From Pycnopodia helianthoides (Eukaryota > Echinodermata > Asteroidea > Forcipulatida > Asteriidae), in assembly GCA_032158295.1 (NCBI GenBank), contig CM063257.1, positions 14,848,332 to 14,912,331 on the forward strand: 64,000 bases of DNA, written 5' to 3'. Position numbers and translations under genes: made by a program. This document shows, piece by piece, positions 9,777-20,509 of this stretch. Numbering within the stretch: the stretch's first letter is position 1; each line of letters starts with the position of its first letter. The notes below the pieces were generated by a model. It made no database searches. It saw only the letters and a list, made by a program, of their open reading frames with translations, and was not told the DNA's origin.

Positions 9777-12700
9777 CTTTGAAAAACAAGAGAAATTGTC
9801 ATTAAAAAAAATCAGTTTTAGAAAAGAAGAACAAGTTATAACTAGACTTAAATTTTTGTTGAAACAAAAACATGATGTTCGGTGAATATGTCCATGGACG
9901 CATGGACGGCCGTTTTAGAGACTAACAAAGCTATTGCCAAAATCAGGTTGCGTGAACCTTGAACAGAGACTAGAACACAAGCATGTTTGGACTTTGAGCC
10001 TTGTGGACAATAGAATTAAAAGCCGCTCACCGTGCAACTGGTATAGATCACGCATTGTGTGTGCTTTCAGCGCAGTTATTTTCCCGCGGTTTGACAGCGG
10101 GTCAATAAATACTCGTAATAAGTTGTCAAAATTTCAAATATTTGTAACAAAAAAAGGAATAACGTCTTTATGTTGTTTCTTTAGATTTACGTGGTCAATA
10201 TCACTGTCTATCAACATGCCAAGTTTCAACTCAGTCAAACTAAAACAATCAATCTAAAACTTCACACATATGTTGTCTGCATAAAGGTTATTATGTATGC
10301 CAGTTTTAAATAACAAGGCATTTCCGGTTTCGACCGGAAGTAGAGGTCAAGTCATGTCACGCACACAATAAAAAATGGAAACCTATGTTACCTTTACATA
10401 TTTCCGCAAAAAGCAACCGACGGTCTCCTCATCTTGTTTTGAAATGAATTTTCAATGATTAAAATGTTTAATGTTTAAAAACCTTGTAACCTAACACCTA
10501 ATGACGTCATCATGACGAAACTAAAAATGGTTTTATCTACTATTAAATATCTAACTACGTGTGAAGTTTCAAGTTTATATGAGCCTAGGAAGTGTGGGTT
10601 TGTTAGCGGACAAGCGGCGAAGAGAAGAAGAAGAAGAAGAATCTGAAGAAGTAAAAAAAAAAAAAAAAACGAACAAAAACTAGAGCTTAAGTGTTTGTAC
10701 GAACACTGAGGTGTTCGGCTATTATAATGGGGTCAGTGTTGTGTAAACGCCTGAGCTATTACATTCAGATGAATTTGGTGCTATTACTGTTGTTTTGTGG
10801 GGTGCCTAACAAGCTACACACTTTAGCAAAAGTCTATAAAAAAAAAATTATAAAAAAAAGCACACGATTTAAAGCCTGACGTAAATTGATTGTTAGCGAG
10901 GTTTGCACGGACGGCTGTTTTAAAGACTGACAAAGAGAACCTTGAACAGAGACTAGAGTTTCGTATAGTTAGAACTTCCTGTTTTGACCGAAAGGGAAGG
11001 TCAAAGTGGGGTCATGCTTCAAATAAAATGTCACAATGTGTTTTAACCTAGCAAGCAGCACAAAGATTAAGACTTTATGACATGTGGTTCAGGAAATATG
11101 ATTTTTAATATTTGAACTTCCTGTTTTGACCAGAAGGAAAGGGGAAAATGGGGTCATGCGTCTAAACAAATTGTCACAAGTGTTGTTTGCTACAAGACAG
11201 CACAAACATTACGACTTTATGACATATGGTTCAGGAGATATGATTATTTGAATTTTTGAGCTTTCTGTTTGGACCGGAAGTAAAGGTCAGAGATGGGTCT
11301 TCAATGCATGCAATGTGTAGGCGCACGTTCGTATGTCTACCTGTGTTCTTTCAGTTTCACTATCGAGCGTTGTCACGGTGGGTCAACTTAAACGTGCGCC
11401 TTTTTCGACCTGATGTAAAGCTCAAAATATTGTCATCTGAGTGCAAAAGTTTGAGCAGGCTTAACGTTCCACACCTTGATACAAAAAATAAACTAAAATA
11501 ACTGGTAGTTTTTGAGATATGAATTTTTGAAATTTTCAACGTCCGATTTGAACCGGAAGGTCAAATGGGGTCAAGTTTTGTGTAGGGTTTGTTGAACTTT
11601 TTACGACCTGTCCGATGACGTGTCGATTGTAAAAATTGAACATGCGGTTAACAAGTTATGATTTTTTACAAATATTACACTTTGATTTATTGTAATTCCA
11701 AACCTGATGACGTCATCATGACATCATCAAGTTTGTGTTGTCTTGATATTAAGGTTAAAATGTCTGATGAGTTTCAATGTTCAATTCAATTTTAATCTTG
11801 AGTTATGCCGTAAATAAGCCCGGAAGTGATGTTTTTCGAGAAAAAAAAACAAAGGTAAACTTTGACCCAGGGTAACCACCCGGAAGTAAAGGTCATACGA
11901 TTTTAATGCTAATTTTTCAAATGTTGCCCATGTCTTGGTCTATCATATGCCCAAATATGAATACTGTAGCTGTAATATTCAGAGACATACAGGCATTGAC
12001 ATGACGTCACTTTTTGAACTTAAATTGCTTGTAATTTGACACCTGATGAGGCAATCGTGACGTCACAACTTACTTACCTTCTGCTAGTTGTGTTCTAACT
12101 TCACAAGAAGTTATAAGTTGATCAAAAGTTCGCAACTATGCGTTTGCTTGCGGACAAGTCTCGTTCGGAAGAATAAGAAAAACTAAAAAAACTAGATATA
12201 AGTTTTTGTTGCAAGCACAAAAACAAGGTGTTCGGGAAGTGTATTTGTTCCCCCAGGACCAAGCATTTACTACTCAGTATAAGCATGTTTGATGGACTTT
12301 GAACCTTGCGGTTGATTTGCCCACCGTTTAACTGGTTTAGATCACGTAGTGTGTGTGTGTGTATCCCGTGGTTTGACAGCGGTTCAAAAAATACCCGTAA
12401 TAATTGGTAAAAATTTATAATATTAAAAAAAGAGAATGACGTCATCATGTTGTTTGTTTAGATTTACGTAGTCGATATCATTGTCTATCAACATGGCAAT
12501 TTCAACTCAGTCGAACTTGTGGTTTTTGTAGATACACGGCTTCAAAAAGTAAACCTTTAAGGCGATACCACGTGACACATGATGACGTCATCAATCTAAA
12601 CTTCACACATATGTTGTCTGCATGAAGGTCATTATGTATACTAATTTTGAAACAACTATCCTAAACTTCGCCACAGACATCTAGTAAAAGCGTAATTTGA

Positions 12701-14628
12701 ATCTGTTTTCAACCTGCCACTAGAGGGCGCTTTTAGATTTAATGACGTCAGCGGTCCAATTTTTGTAAACCAGACCCTTGCTCGACTATAACATCGTTAA
12801 AAACAACTTTTAAAAAATGTACCACTTTTATATAACATGTCACTTCCGGTTTCGCCAGGAAGTAGAGGTCACGTAAGGTGACGCACACTACAACAAGTTA
12901 CACCTAAATTACATTGGTATAATCCCGTCAAAAACAACTTACGGTCTCATGTTCTTCATTTGATATGGATTTTCAAAGATAAAGTAACATTTTTCAAATA
13001 AAGCTTAACTTGAAAACCGATGAAGTCATCGCGACTTCCTATTTAGCTAGCGTGCGTTACAAAAAGGGTCAACTAATACGTGCACTTTAACCCTCGGAGA
13101 AGCGGGCCCTTTTGTAAAACGCGTGTCCTCCAGGTGGAGGATTTTATCACCACTCAGTTTTGTAGGTCAATGACCCCCTCCTGCAAGCCCAAAGCAATTT
13201 TAATCCCCACAGGGCTTTTATCTGGGCCAGCAGTGTGTGTTATTTACGACCTGTTTTAGCTCTGGGCGGCACAGGGTTGACACAAAGAGATAATGGCACA
13301 AGGAGTTGGCTCACTAAGATATCAAGTTACAAATCCCAAGGGCATAGCTGTCCCTTGGGACTGCTATCATTCAATAATTCTTACTCGGCAGTGGTTATAG
13401 CCTGGCCAATGGGAGTCTACAGGCTTGTGGTGATTACAAGGGGTGACAAATACAGAAAATCGTGGCTTTTTTGGCCCATTGAAAAAAATTATGACCATAT
13501 TTGGAATATGTGGAGAATTTTTTCACCACGTTGCTTCCCCGAGGGAATGCCGGTTTCGACCAGATGTAAAGATCAAAACGTTGTCATCATATATCTACAA
13601 CCTGATGCAAAAAATATGCTGAAATGATTTATAGTTGTTGAGATATAAATTTCTGAAAATGTTCAACTTCCCGTCAAAACCGGAAGTTAAGGTCAAATGG
13701 GGTCATGATTTGTGTAGCGTTCGTTGAACTTTTAACGATCAATCCGATGATGTGTGGATTGTAAAAATCCAACATGTGGTTCCGGAGTTATGAATTTTTC
13801 AAATATTAGACGGACTATCTTTGGGTATGCAATATCGATGAAACAACAGCGACGATATATTCCAACATGTAGCTGTTCAGTTCAATGCCCACGTAAACCT
13901 AAATAAACGTGCAATGTACATGTACATGTAGCTGGCTGTACAGGTACAGCGTATGTGTATGTGTTCTTTCACTATCGTGCGTCGTCAATGCAGGTCAACT
14001 TAAACGGGCGCTTTATCGTCCTTTTCCTACCAGATGTAAAGATCAAAATATTGGTATCTCTGTGCAAAAGTTTGGGCAGACTTAACGTTCTACAACCTGA
14101 TACAAACATCATGCTGAAAAGTTAACTAGTATTTAAGATATGAATTTTTGAAATTTTCAATTTCCGGTTTGAACCGGAAGTCAAAGTCAAATGGGGTCAA
14201 GTTTTGTGTAGCGTTTGTTACATCTTCAACGACCTGTCCGATGATGTGTAGATTGTAAAATCCAACATGTGGTTCACGAGTTATAATTTTTACAAATATT
14301 AAACTTTGACTTATTGTAATTCAAAACCTGATGACGTCATCATGACATCATCAAGTTTGTGTCGTCTTGATATTGAGGTTCAATTGTATTATGAGTTGCA
14401 ATGTTCAATTCGATTTCAATCTTGAGTTATGCCCCAAAATTGAAATTTATCAGAAAAAACACAAATGCAAACTTTGACCTTCCGGTTCGACCGGAAGTAA
14501 AGGTCATGGGATTTTGGCGTAAACTTTTTAAATGTTTTCCTTGTCTTGATCTATCAGATGCGTAATTATGAACATCATAGCTTTCAAATTGCCGAATCTA
14601 CAGCAAAAAGCAAATGGTACCTTTTAAA

Positions 14629-15073
14629 CTTTAAAAACGTTGTAATTGGACACCTGATGACGTCAGCATGACGAAACCAAAAACCGTTTCATCTACTAAT
14701 GAATATCTAACTAAGTTTCAAGTTTCAAGTTTATGTGAGTTTGGGAAGTGTGTCTTCGTTAGCGACAATCGCCGTGGAGAAGAAGAAGAAGTAGTAAAAA
14801 GAAGAAAAAAACGAACAAAAACAAGAGGTGTTCGGAGCAAAGCTCTCCGAACACCTAAGAAGTATGAAGAAAAAGAAGAAAAAACGAACAAAAATAAGAG
14901 GTGTTTAAAAACTTCTTCTTCTTCTCCACGGCGATTGTCGCTAACGAAGACACACTTCCCAAACTCACATAAACTTGAAACTTGAAACTTAGTTAGATAT
15001 TCATTAGTAGATGAAACGGTTTTTGGTTTCGTCATGCTGACGTCATCAGGTGTCCAATTACAACGTTTTTAAA
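14629..15073. repeat. Near-perfect 169-bp inverted repeat
   Basis: The left arm (14629-14797) and right arm (14905-15073) are reverse complements, identical by eye across CACCTGATGACGTCAGCATG, AACCGTTTCATCTACTAATG and GAAGTGTGTCTTCGTTAGCG. The spacer is about 107 bp and holds a complete hairpin (14826-14856). The right arm interrupts another hairpin of the array, whose two halves lie at 14897-14903 and about 15076-15095. Confidence 0.85.
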
Positions 15074-15376
15074 GAGGCTGTTAGCCCGAACACCTAAAAA
15101 GAAGGGAAAAAACGAACAAAAATAAGAGGTGTTCCGGGCTGTTGGCCCGAACACCTAAAAAAAAAACGAACAAAAACAAGAGGTCTTCGGACTTTTGTCC
15201 GAACACATACAAAAAACAAAAAAAAGAAGAAAAAAAGGGTCTTCGGACTTTTCTCAAACACCTAAAAAAAAAAAAAAAAAAACGGAACAAAAACAAGAGG
15301 TGTTCCAGGCGGAGTGCCAAAACACCTAAAAAACGAACAAAAACAAGAGGTGTTCCAGGCGGAGTGCCCGAACACC
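14826..15376 (+). repeat. Tandem hairpin array AGGTGTTC...GAACACCT
   Basis: Hairpins at 14826-14856, 15127-15156, 15181-15208, 15238-15263, 15298-15327 and 15348-15376, plus one split by the inverted arm, share an outer stem AGGTGTTC/GAACACCT. The inner stems differ but mostly still pair: CGGAG/CTCCG, CGGGC/GCCCG and CGGAC/GTCCG. Units are joined by AAAAACGAACAAAAACAAG linkers. The array marks one end of the complex repeat. Confidence 0.75.
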
Positions 15377-15404
15377 AAATAATATTCTAATGATGAGAAA
15401 TAGC

Positions 15405-16245
15405 GGGAATGGTATGGTACGTTATTCTCGGCAAGCGCAGATAATTTGGTTTTTAACACACCGTTAGTCTGCAAAGTTTTCAAAACCAACCAATGTAAAA
15501 GTCAGACCAGGCCCGTAGCCAGGATTTATTTATTTGTTTTATTTTTTTATTTAAATATTTATTTTTTATTTTATTTTATTTTTTTGAGGGGGGGCGAATG
15601 TGAAAAAGAAAATTATTTGGGGGAGAGGCGGATTTTTATTTTAATTTTTATATTTTTTTTAATGGGGGGGCGTCTGCCCCCCGCCTCCCCCCACCCCTGG
15701 CAGGCCCGTAACCAGGTTTTTTTATCGTTAAGACGATACTATGTATGCAGAAATTGCGGGTACATGTATGGTAGGTTATTCTCGGCAAGTGCCGATAGTT
15801 TGGTTTTTAACACACCGTTAGTCTGCAAAGTTTTCAAAACTAACCAATGTAAAAGTCAGACCAGGCCCGTAGCCAGGATTTATTTATTTGTTTTATTTTT
15901 TTATTTAAATATTTATTTATTTATTTTGTTTTTTTTTTTGAGGGGGGGCGAATGTGAACAAGAAATTTATTTGGGGGAGAGGCGGATTTTTATTTAAATT
16001 TTTATATTTTTGTTAATGGGGGGGCGTCTGCCCCCCCGCCTCCCCCCACCCCTGGCAGGCCCGTAACCAGGTTTTTTATCGTTAAGACGATACTATGTAT
16101 GCAGAAATTGCGGGTACATGTATGGTAGGTTATTCTCGGCAAGTGCAGATAATTTGGTTTTTAACACACCGTTAGTCTGCAAAGTTTTCAAAACTAATCA
16201 ATGTAAAAGTCAGACCAGGCCCGTAACCAGGATTTATTTATTTGC
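15405..16245. repeat. Three ~355-bp tandem units in gene A intron 1
   Basis: Units start near 15405, 15755 and 16110 with GTTATTCTCGGCAAG and contain GTTAGTCTGCAAAGTTTTCA, then AGGCCCGTAGCCAGG, a T-rich stretch and a poly-G tract with GCGTCTGCCCCCC. Single diverged copies of the GTCTGCAAAGTTTTCA part lie just upstream of exon 2 in gene B (36546-36660) and gene C (54825-54960, reversed), so the core is probably ancestral intron-1 sequence amplified in A. Confidence 0.7.
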
Positions 16246-16697
16246 TTCATTTTTTTTTTATGGGGGGGGGGGGCATCTGCTTGTGTGAGTCACAACATAA
16301 GCCAAGTCCATGACTCCTGGTGCATTGTAATGCTAGTAATAAGGCGTTGGTGTTGACAGAAGTAATTTGAAGAAAAAAAACATCGATAGTTCAGCGTATG
16401 CCAGCGTTTTAGAGATATTTTGATGCGTCGGCATACGCTGGCTAAAACGTCAAGGTGTGACAGGGCCTTAACACGTACCAAAATGTCAGACTAAGTCCAG
16501 TCAGTATAGTCACCAGCTACAACTTGTAAAGATTGACATAGTTAAGGGGAATGATAGTTTCCGAAAAGATTGTAGTTTTTATCAGAAATCTTTCCATCTA
16601 AAGTGTCCCATTGAAACACTCAAATTTAAAATCACGACGAAAAAAAACGTTGGTTTTTGAAGAATGCCGTTACCCCAGTAAATTCGACTGGGCTTAC

Positions 16698-16929
16698 CTG
16701 AGAAATGTGTACCCGCTTCTACAATAGCAACCATCCAGCCGATTAACCAAGTCGACGTAACGAACTGTTCTTGTAGGGTAGGCAACATCATACCAAGGCC
16801 TTTCACTAAAACACCACTCGCCATCTTGGATGTAAATAAACCTAACACAGCTATCCAGCCGTGGAGACCACCATCTCGTAAAGTAGCCGTTGAAGAGTGC
16901 AAAACGCGCTCATAGCAGCCAGGATCCAT
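16698..16929 (-). CDS. MCT-like transporter gene A, exon 1 (N-terminus)
   Basis: The exon encodes residues 1-77 and one base of codon 78, ending at TCAG|GTAAGC. The start chosen is the ATG at 16929 within CCAAAATGG, which has A at -3 and G at +4 and is conserved in all four copies; an in-frame ATG six codons upstream (16947) is not. Residues 18-31 (RDGGLHGWIAVLGL) correspond to the MCT signature at TM1 (DGGxGWxV). KGLGMMLPTLQEQF and STWLIGWMVAIVEAG follow, matching the stretch leading into TM2. Joined to exons 2-4 it predicts a complete 452-residue protein, in the usual MCT size range. The first intron is about 6.9 kb. Confidence 0.75.
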
Positions 16930-16974
16930 TTTGGAACGACCGGACATTATAAATGATCTTGATGATCTTGGTCA

Positions 16975-17075
16975 AAATGCTGTACAGCGAACGTGTACGT
17001 TGTGCACTAATGAATTTTCATTTGGTCAAGCCTGAGCGCGTTTTTTGAAGAAGTATAGAAACAGTTGGAGCAGCA
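16975..17075 (-). promoter_or_regulatory. Gene A promoter/5' UTR block
   Basis: Reading toward the gene: CTCCAACTGTTTCTATACTTC, then AACGCGCTCAGGCTTGACC and, near the ATG, CGCTGTACAGC. Close versions precede gene B and gene C and form the promoter-only relic at 47.1 kb. No TATA box is evident. The role is inferred from conservation in position and sequence. Confidence 0.5.
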
Positions 17076-17179
17076 TTGTGTAGAAGGAGGGGGGGGGTGG
17101 TATTTAGATGTGGTGGGGACAAAAGGAGGTCAGTGAAAGGGAGGATTACTGGATGGACCAAGCAGGAAACATGAAAGGA

Positions 17180-18659
17180 CAGGACTGGCGTAGACTCCTT
17201 CCCAACAGAAGTTCACCTGGCTCAGAAACAACACAAACAATGCAAATGGCGTTTCTAAAGCCAGGATAGACCGCTTTTATATTCCCTTTAATCTCATGTC
17301 ATGTATCCGCTCATGTGATATCAAGCCATGCCCTCTGTCCGATCACTCAGCAGTTTCCTTTGTTATTAAACTTCCCAGTTGCAACACTAAAGGAAGTGCC
17401 TATTGGCACTTTAATAATTCACTTCTCCAAGACAATGCATATAAGGACATTATTACTCACTTTTGGACTGACTGGAGAACTAAGAAGAACGATTTATCTG
17501 ACCTTGGTGCCTGGTGGGATTTTGGTAAATCCTAACTTAAGTCCCTGTCGCAAATGTATGGAGCCAAGGTCTCGCACGACAAGCGTGAACTTCTACGGCA
17601 AATGAACGACTCTATTGACAAACTTCAGTCTGCGCCATACCTAACACCAGAGACTGTGCATGTGCTCAATGAACAGAAACATCATTTAAACACGTTGCTT
17701 AAAAATGAGGCCAGGGGCGCTCTCGTCAGGTCGCGTTTTAAACATATCACTGAAGTTGACACCAGCTCGTCATACTTCTTTCAACTGGAAAAATCCCACT
17801 CGCAGTCTAAAACTATAACCAATGTTCAACTCCCGTCTGGCACATTTACTGATGATCCCGATGAGATTAAATCTCATGTGCGGAATTACTACCGCAAACT
17901 GTACACCAAAGTACCGACTGACGAAAGCCCCCGTGACACTCTCCTTTCGGACTTGCCATCCCTTGATCCCATAGATTCGGAAGATCTTGATGGCTTATTA
18001 CTTCATGAGGAACTTGACCTTGCATGCAGCCAAGCAACTTAGCAATACCAAAGCCCCGGTCTGGATGGTCTCACTTGCGAGTTTTTCCAGTGTTTCTGGC
18101 CTCTCCTGAAAAATGCCTTACTGACTGTGTTTAACCATGCAATCTCCCGTGGCAGCTTACCTCGCTCCTTTCAAAGAGGCGTCATTTCCCTCATTCAAAA
18201 AAAAGGAGATCTCTCTGACGTTGCTAACTGGCGACCTCTAACTCTCTTAATACCGACTACAAAATCTTTGCTAAGCTGCTGGCCAACAGGCTAAAAAATC
18301 ACATGGATTCAGTGATCCATCATGATCAATCCCATTGTGTCCCTGGCCGTTCAATATATGACAACGTCCTTCTCATTAAAGATTTCATTAACTGCTCCAA
18401 TTTAAATAACACTCCTCTCGCTGTCCTCAACCTTGATCAAAGAAAGGCTTTTGACAATATTGACCATAAGTATTTGTTTAGTACCATGAGAGCCATGGGA
18501 TTTGGTGACCGGTTCATTTCTTACATACAACTTCTTTATAAAGGTGCAGAAAGCCTTATCAAGGTGGGTGGTTCACTTACCGCGCCATTCGCAGCAGAAA
18601 AAGGCATCCGTCGAGGCTGCCCACTCTCTGGTCTGCTGTACTCCATTGCCATTGAGCCC
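17180..18659 (+). pseudogene. Tx1/L1-like LINE ORF2, 5' part
   Basis: The sequence starts inside the C-terminus of an AP-type endonuclease (RIDRFYIPF, LSDHSAVSF). It continues through a connector (MYGAKVSHDKRELLRQM, YFFQLEKSHS, YYRKLYTKVPTDES) into reverse transcriptase: SPGLDG, GVISLIQKKGD, NWRPLTLL, LDQRKAFDNIDH and GIRRGCPLSGLLYSIAIEP. In-frame stops at about 17533 and 18040 and a frameshift after 18240 show it is dead. RGCPLSGLLYSIAIEPLL is typical of the Tx1 branch of L1-type LINEs. The 5' end, including most of the endonuclease, is missing. Confidence 0.8.
18651..18659. other. Target-site duplication, left (9 bp)
   Basis: ATTGAGCCC is repeated exactly at 20510-20518 and flanks the inserted DNA transposon. 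Removing the insert and one copy restores the LINE reading frame across the site. Confidence 0.9.
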
Positions 18660-20509
18660 TAGTCTTGGTTCCAAGACCTTCGTACCGAAATGGATCAATT
18701 CCAACAACGCATCGAAATGGACGAATTCCAACAACAGAGGGCGTCACTATCCCTGGTTCGATTTAGCTTCCACGAAGGTCTTGGGTATCTTGTAAAAGGG
18801 TGCTTAAGTGTTTCATTGTTTTTCCCCCGACTTTCCGGGGGAGCCAATCAACGATCAAGTTTGCACCTTTTCGTGAATTATTCATGAATCGCCGTGAGTT
18901 TATTACAGGGAACGTTGTTGTGAATAGTATTGTGGCGAAAAGTACCTTCTCGTCAGGAATTATTATAGGCCCAAGTGAATAAATTGCATTCTGAATAGAG
19001 CTTGACAATGGGTTTGCCTTAAGTTTTGGACTTAACATTTCTATACATTATTCTGGAATTGCTTATTTGTTTATATAATAATATTTAACTTAGTCCTTGT
19101 TTGTTGAAGGTTTACAGGAACAGTGCAGGAATTGTTTAATAACGAGGAAGTTTATTTGAGATGCTTTCACAAGTAAAATGGAGTTCATGGGAGTTACAGG
19201 GAAAGTACACGTTTGGTTTTTGAAACCGTTCGATTGTTTTAACCCTATACAAATGTAGCTATCTACGATTAAACTAACCTGTGAAAAATTTATTTCAAAA
19301 GATGGTCGAGTTCTTTAGATATCGCCGAAAATCCGGAGCGAATGTCAACGCAGGAAGAATAATCCGTAATACACAATCTGATCGTTTTTGCAGTAACTTT
19401 TCACAGATTTTAATTTTGGGGCATAAAAACTAATATCGATAACCACATTATTTCGATGTGAAATGTTTCTCAAAATGCTTTATACTATCAATTAAAAGTT
19501 GCTGTACTTCTAACCAAGTAAATTTTTGGCATTAATTTTAATAGTGATTACGATAACGCATTATTGAACAGACATAGATTTCCACACTATGTACACGTAC
19601 ATTGTACATGTACAGTAGGCTGGCTACAGTACTTGCGTAAAATGTACATGTATTACATTTATATATGCACTTTGACCTTGCAATAGAGAAACTGCATGTA
19701 GGCCATGCACAGGGCGCGCGGTATTTGAAACGCTCATTTGATATGCAGCAAAATATGTACTGTTGAAAGTAGCATGTTGGAGTGATGGCCATACGAACAG
19801 TACATGATCCAAACTGTCTTGAGTTCACGTCTCTTTGTGAACACATATCAGTGAGTTAGGCCTACATAATGCAGTAAATTATCCCGCTACAGAAAATCAA
19901 TGTTATTGCTACACAAAAATCATCATTCGTGTAGGTGTAGTGCATGGTAGAATTGTTTCATTGCCAATAGTTTATTTTCAGGGCATGTCGGATGGTAGAA
20001 TGCCGTATTAATTCAAATTCAAAGATAATCTTTTTCAAATTACATGTCTGACATCGACAATGTACAAGATTCAAACGTCCATTAACAATGACCAACCGAT
20101 ACACCTAATTCCGACTGCAAGTAAAATGCATATCATTTAGCTTGAATAATTTCAGAATCACTTGCTAAATGCGTTGATAATGCGATAGAAGCCATATTAT
20201 GGTGTTCAATCAAAATGAGAGTTCATGCAATGTAACACAGCTAGCATGCACAACAACACACAATGTCAAGCTCGTCTCGACGACCCCGTGACCTTTCACA
20301 TCTTGCTTGTCTTGCAAGCTTGTCATTTAGTCACTATGAATAATACATGACTTGATGCTTCATTACCATAATTTGGCCACGCCCTCTAAAACAAGAAATC
20401 CAAGACGTTACTACAACCAGTCGTCAAACCGCGACGAATTCAAGAAGAAAAGCGCGCCCTCTGTCGGGTTATCACGAGTATGAGATAGTGACGTCTTGGA
20501 CCAAGACTA
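18660..20509. mobile_element. 1.85-kb non-autonomous DNA transposon
   Basis: The ends are TAGTCTTGGTTCCAAGAC on the left and the reverse complement of TAGTCTTGGTCCAAGAC on the right, giving 17-18 bp terminal inverted repeats that are themselves near-palindromic. The 9-bp target duplication ATTGAGCCC lies on both sides. No transposase-like frame is visible. A 9-bp duplication is compatible with Mutator- or Merlin-type elements, but superfamily is not established. An internally deleted relative lies at 52159-52900. Confidence 0.85.

Larger units (their letters stand above)
9850..15378 (+). repeat. Complex palindrome-rich repeat filling gene A intron 1
   Basis: A long mosaic of non-coding modules recurs throughout: palindromic CTTCCGGTTnnACCGGAAG followed by AGGTCA and GGGGTCA; GATGACGTCATCATGACG palindromes; CTTGAACAGAGACTAGA; and purine tracts (GAAGAAGAAG, then AACGAACAAAAAC) leading to AGGTGTTCGG hairpins. 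Related blocks occur at 24030-24420, 32090-33735, 56330-58340 and, in reverse, 60287-64000. Purine tract plus hairpin blocks at about 10620-10720, 12170-12240 and 14780-15378 suggest repeated insertion or tandem growth. No open frame is family-like. Confidence 0.65.

Noticed and set aside
13235..13627. 130-codon plus-strand frame
   Set aside because: Lies inside the complex repeat and is not conserved in the other copies.
14651..14700. Hammerhead-like CTGATGA...GACGAAAC within CACCTGATGACGTCAGCATG
   Set aside because: Stem II would need a mismatched first pair, and no strand downstream pairs with the sequence before CTGATGA to form stem I; the resemblance comes from the CRE palindrome.
14668..15035. 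Two identical 42-residue N-termini on opposite strands (MTKPKTVSSTNEYL)
   Set aside because: They are the two arms of the inverted repeat, not a conserved protein.
14826..15376. CRISPR-like array of palindromic units
   Set aside because: Eukaryotic context, the palindrome itself varies while the linkers are conserved, and there are no unique spacers or cas genes.
15446..15997. 183-codon plus-strand frame
   Set aside because: It runs through the 355-bp tandem units and their T-rich/G-rich low-complexity blocks; the same peptide recurs with the repeat and has no domain.
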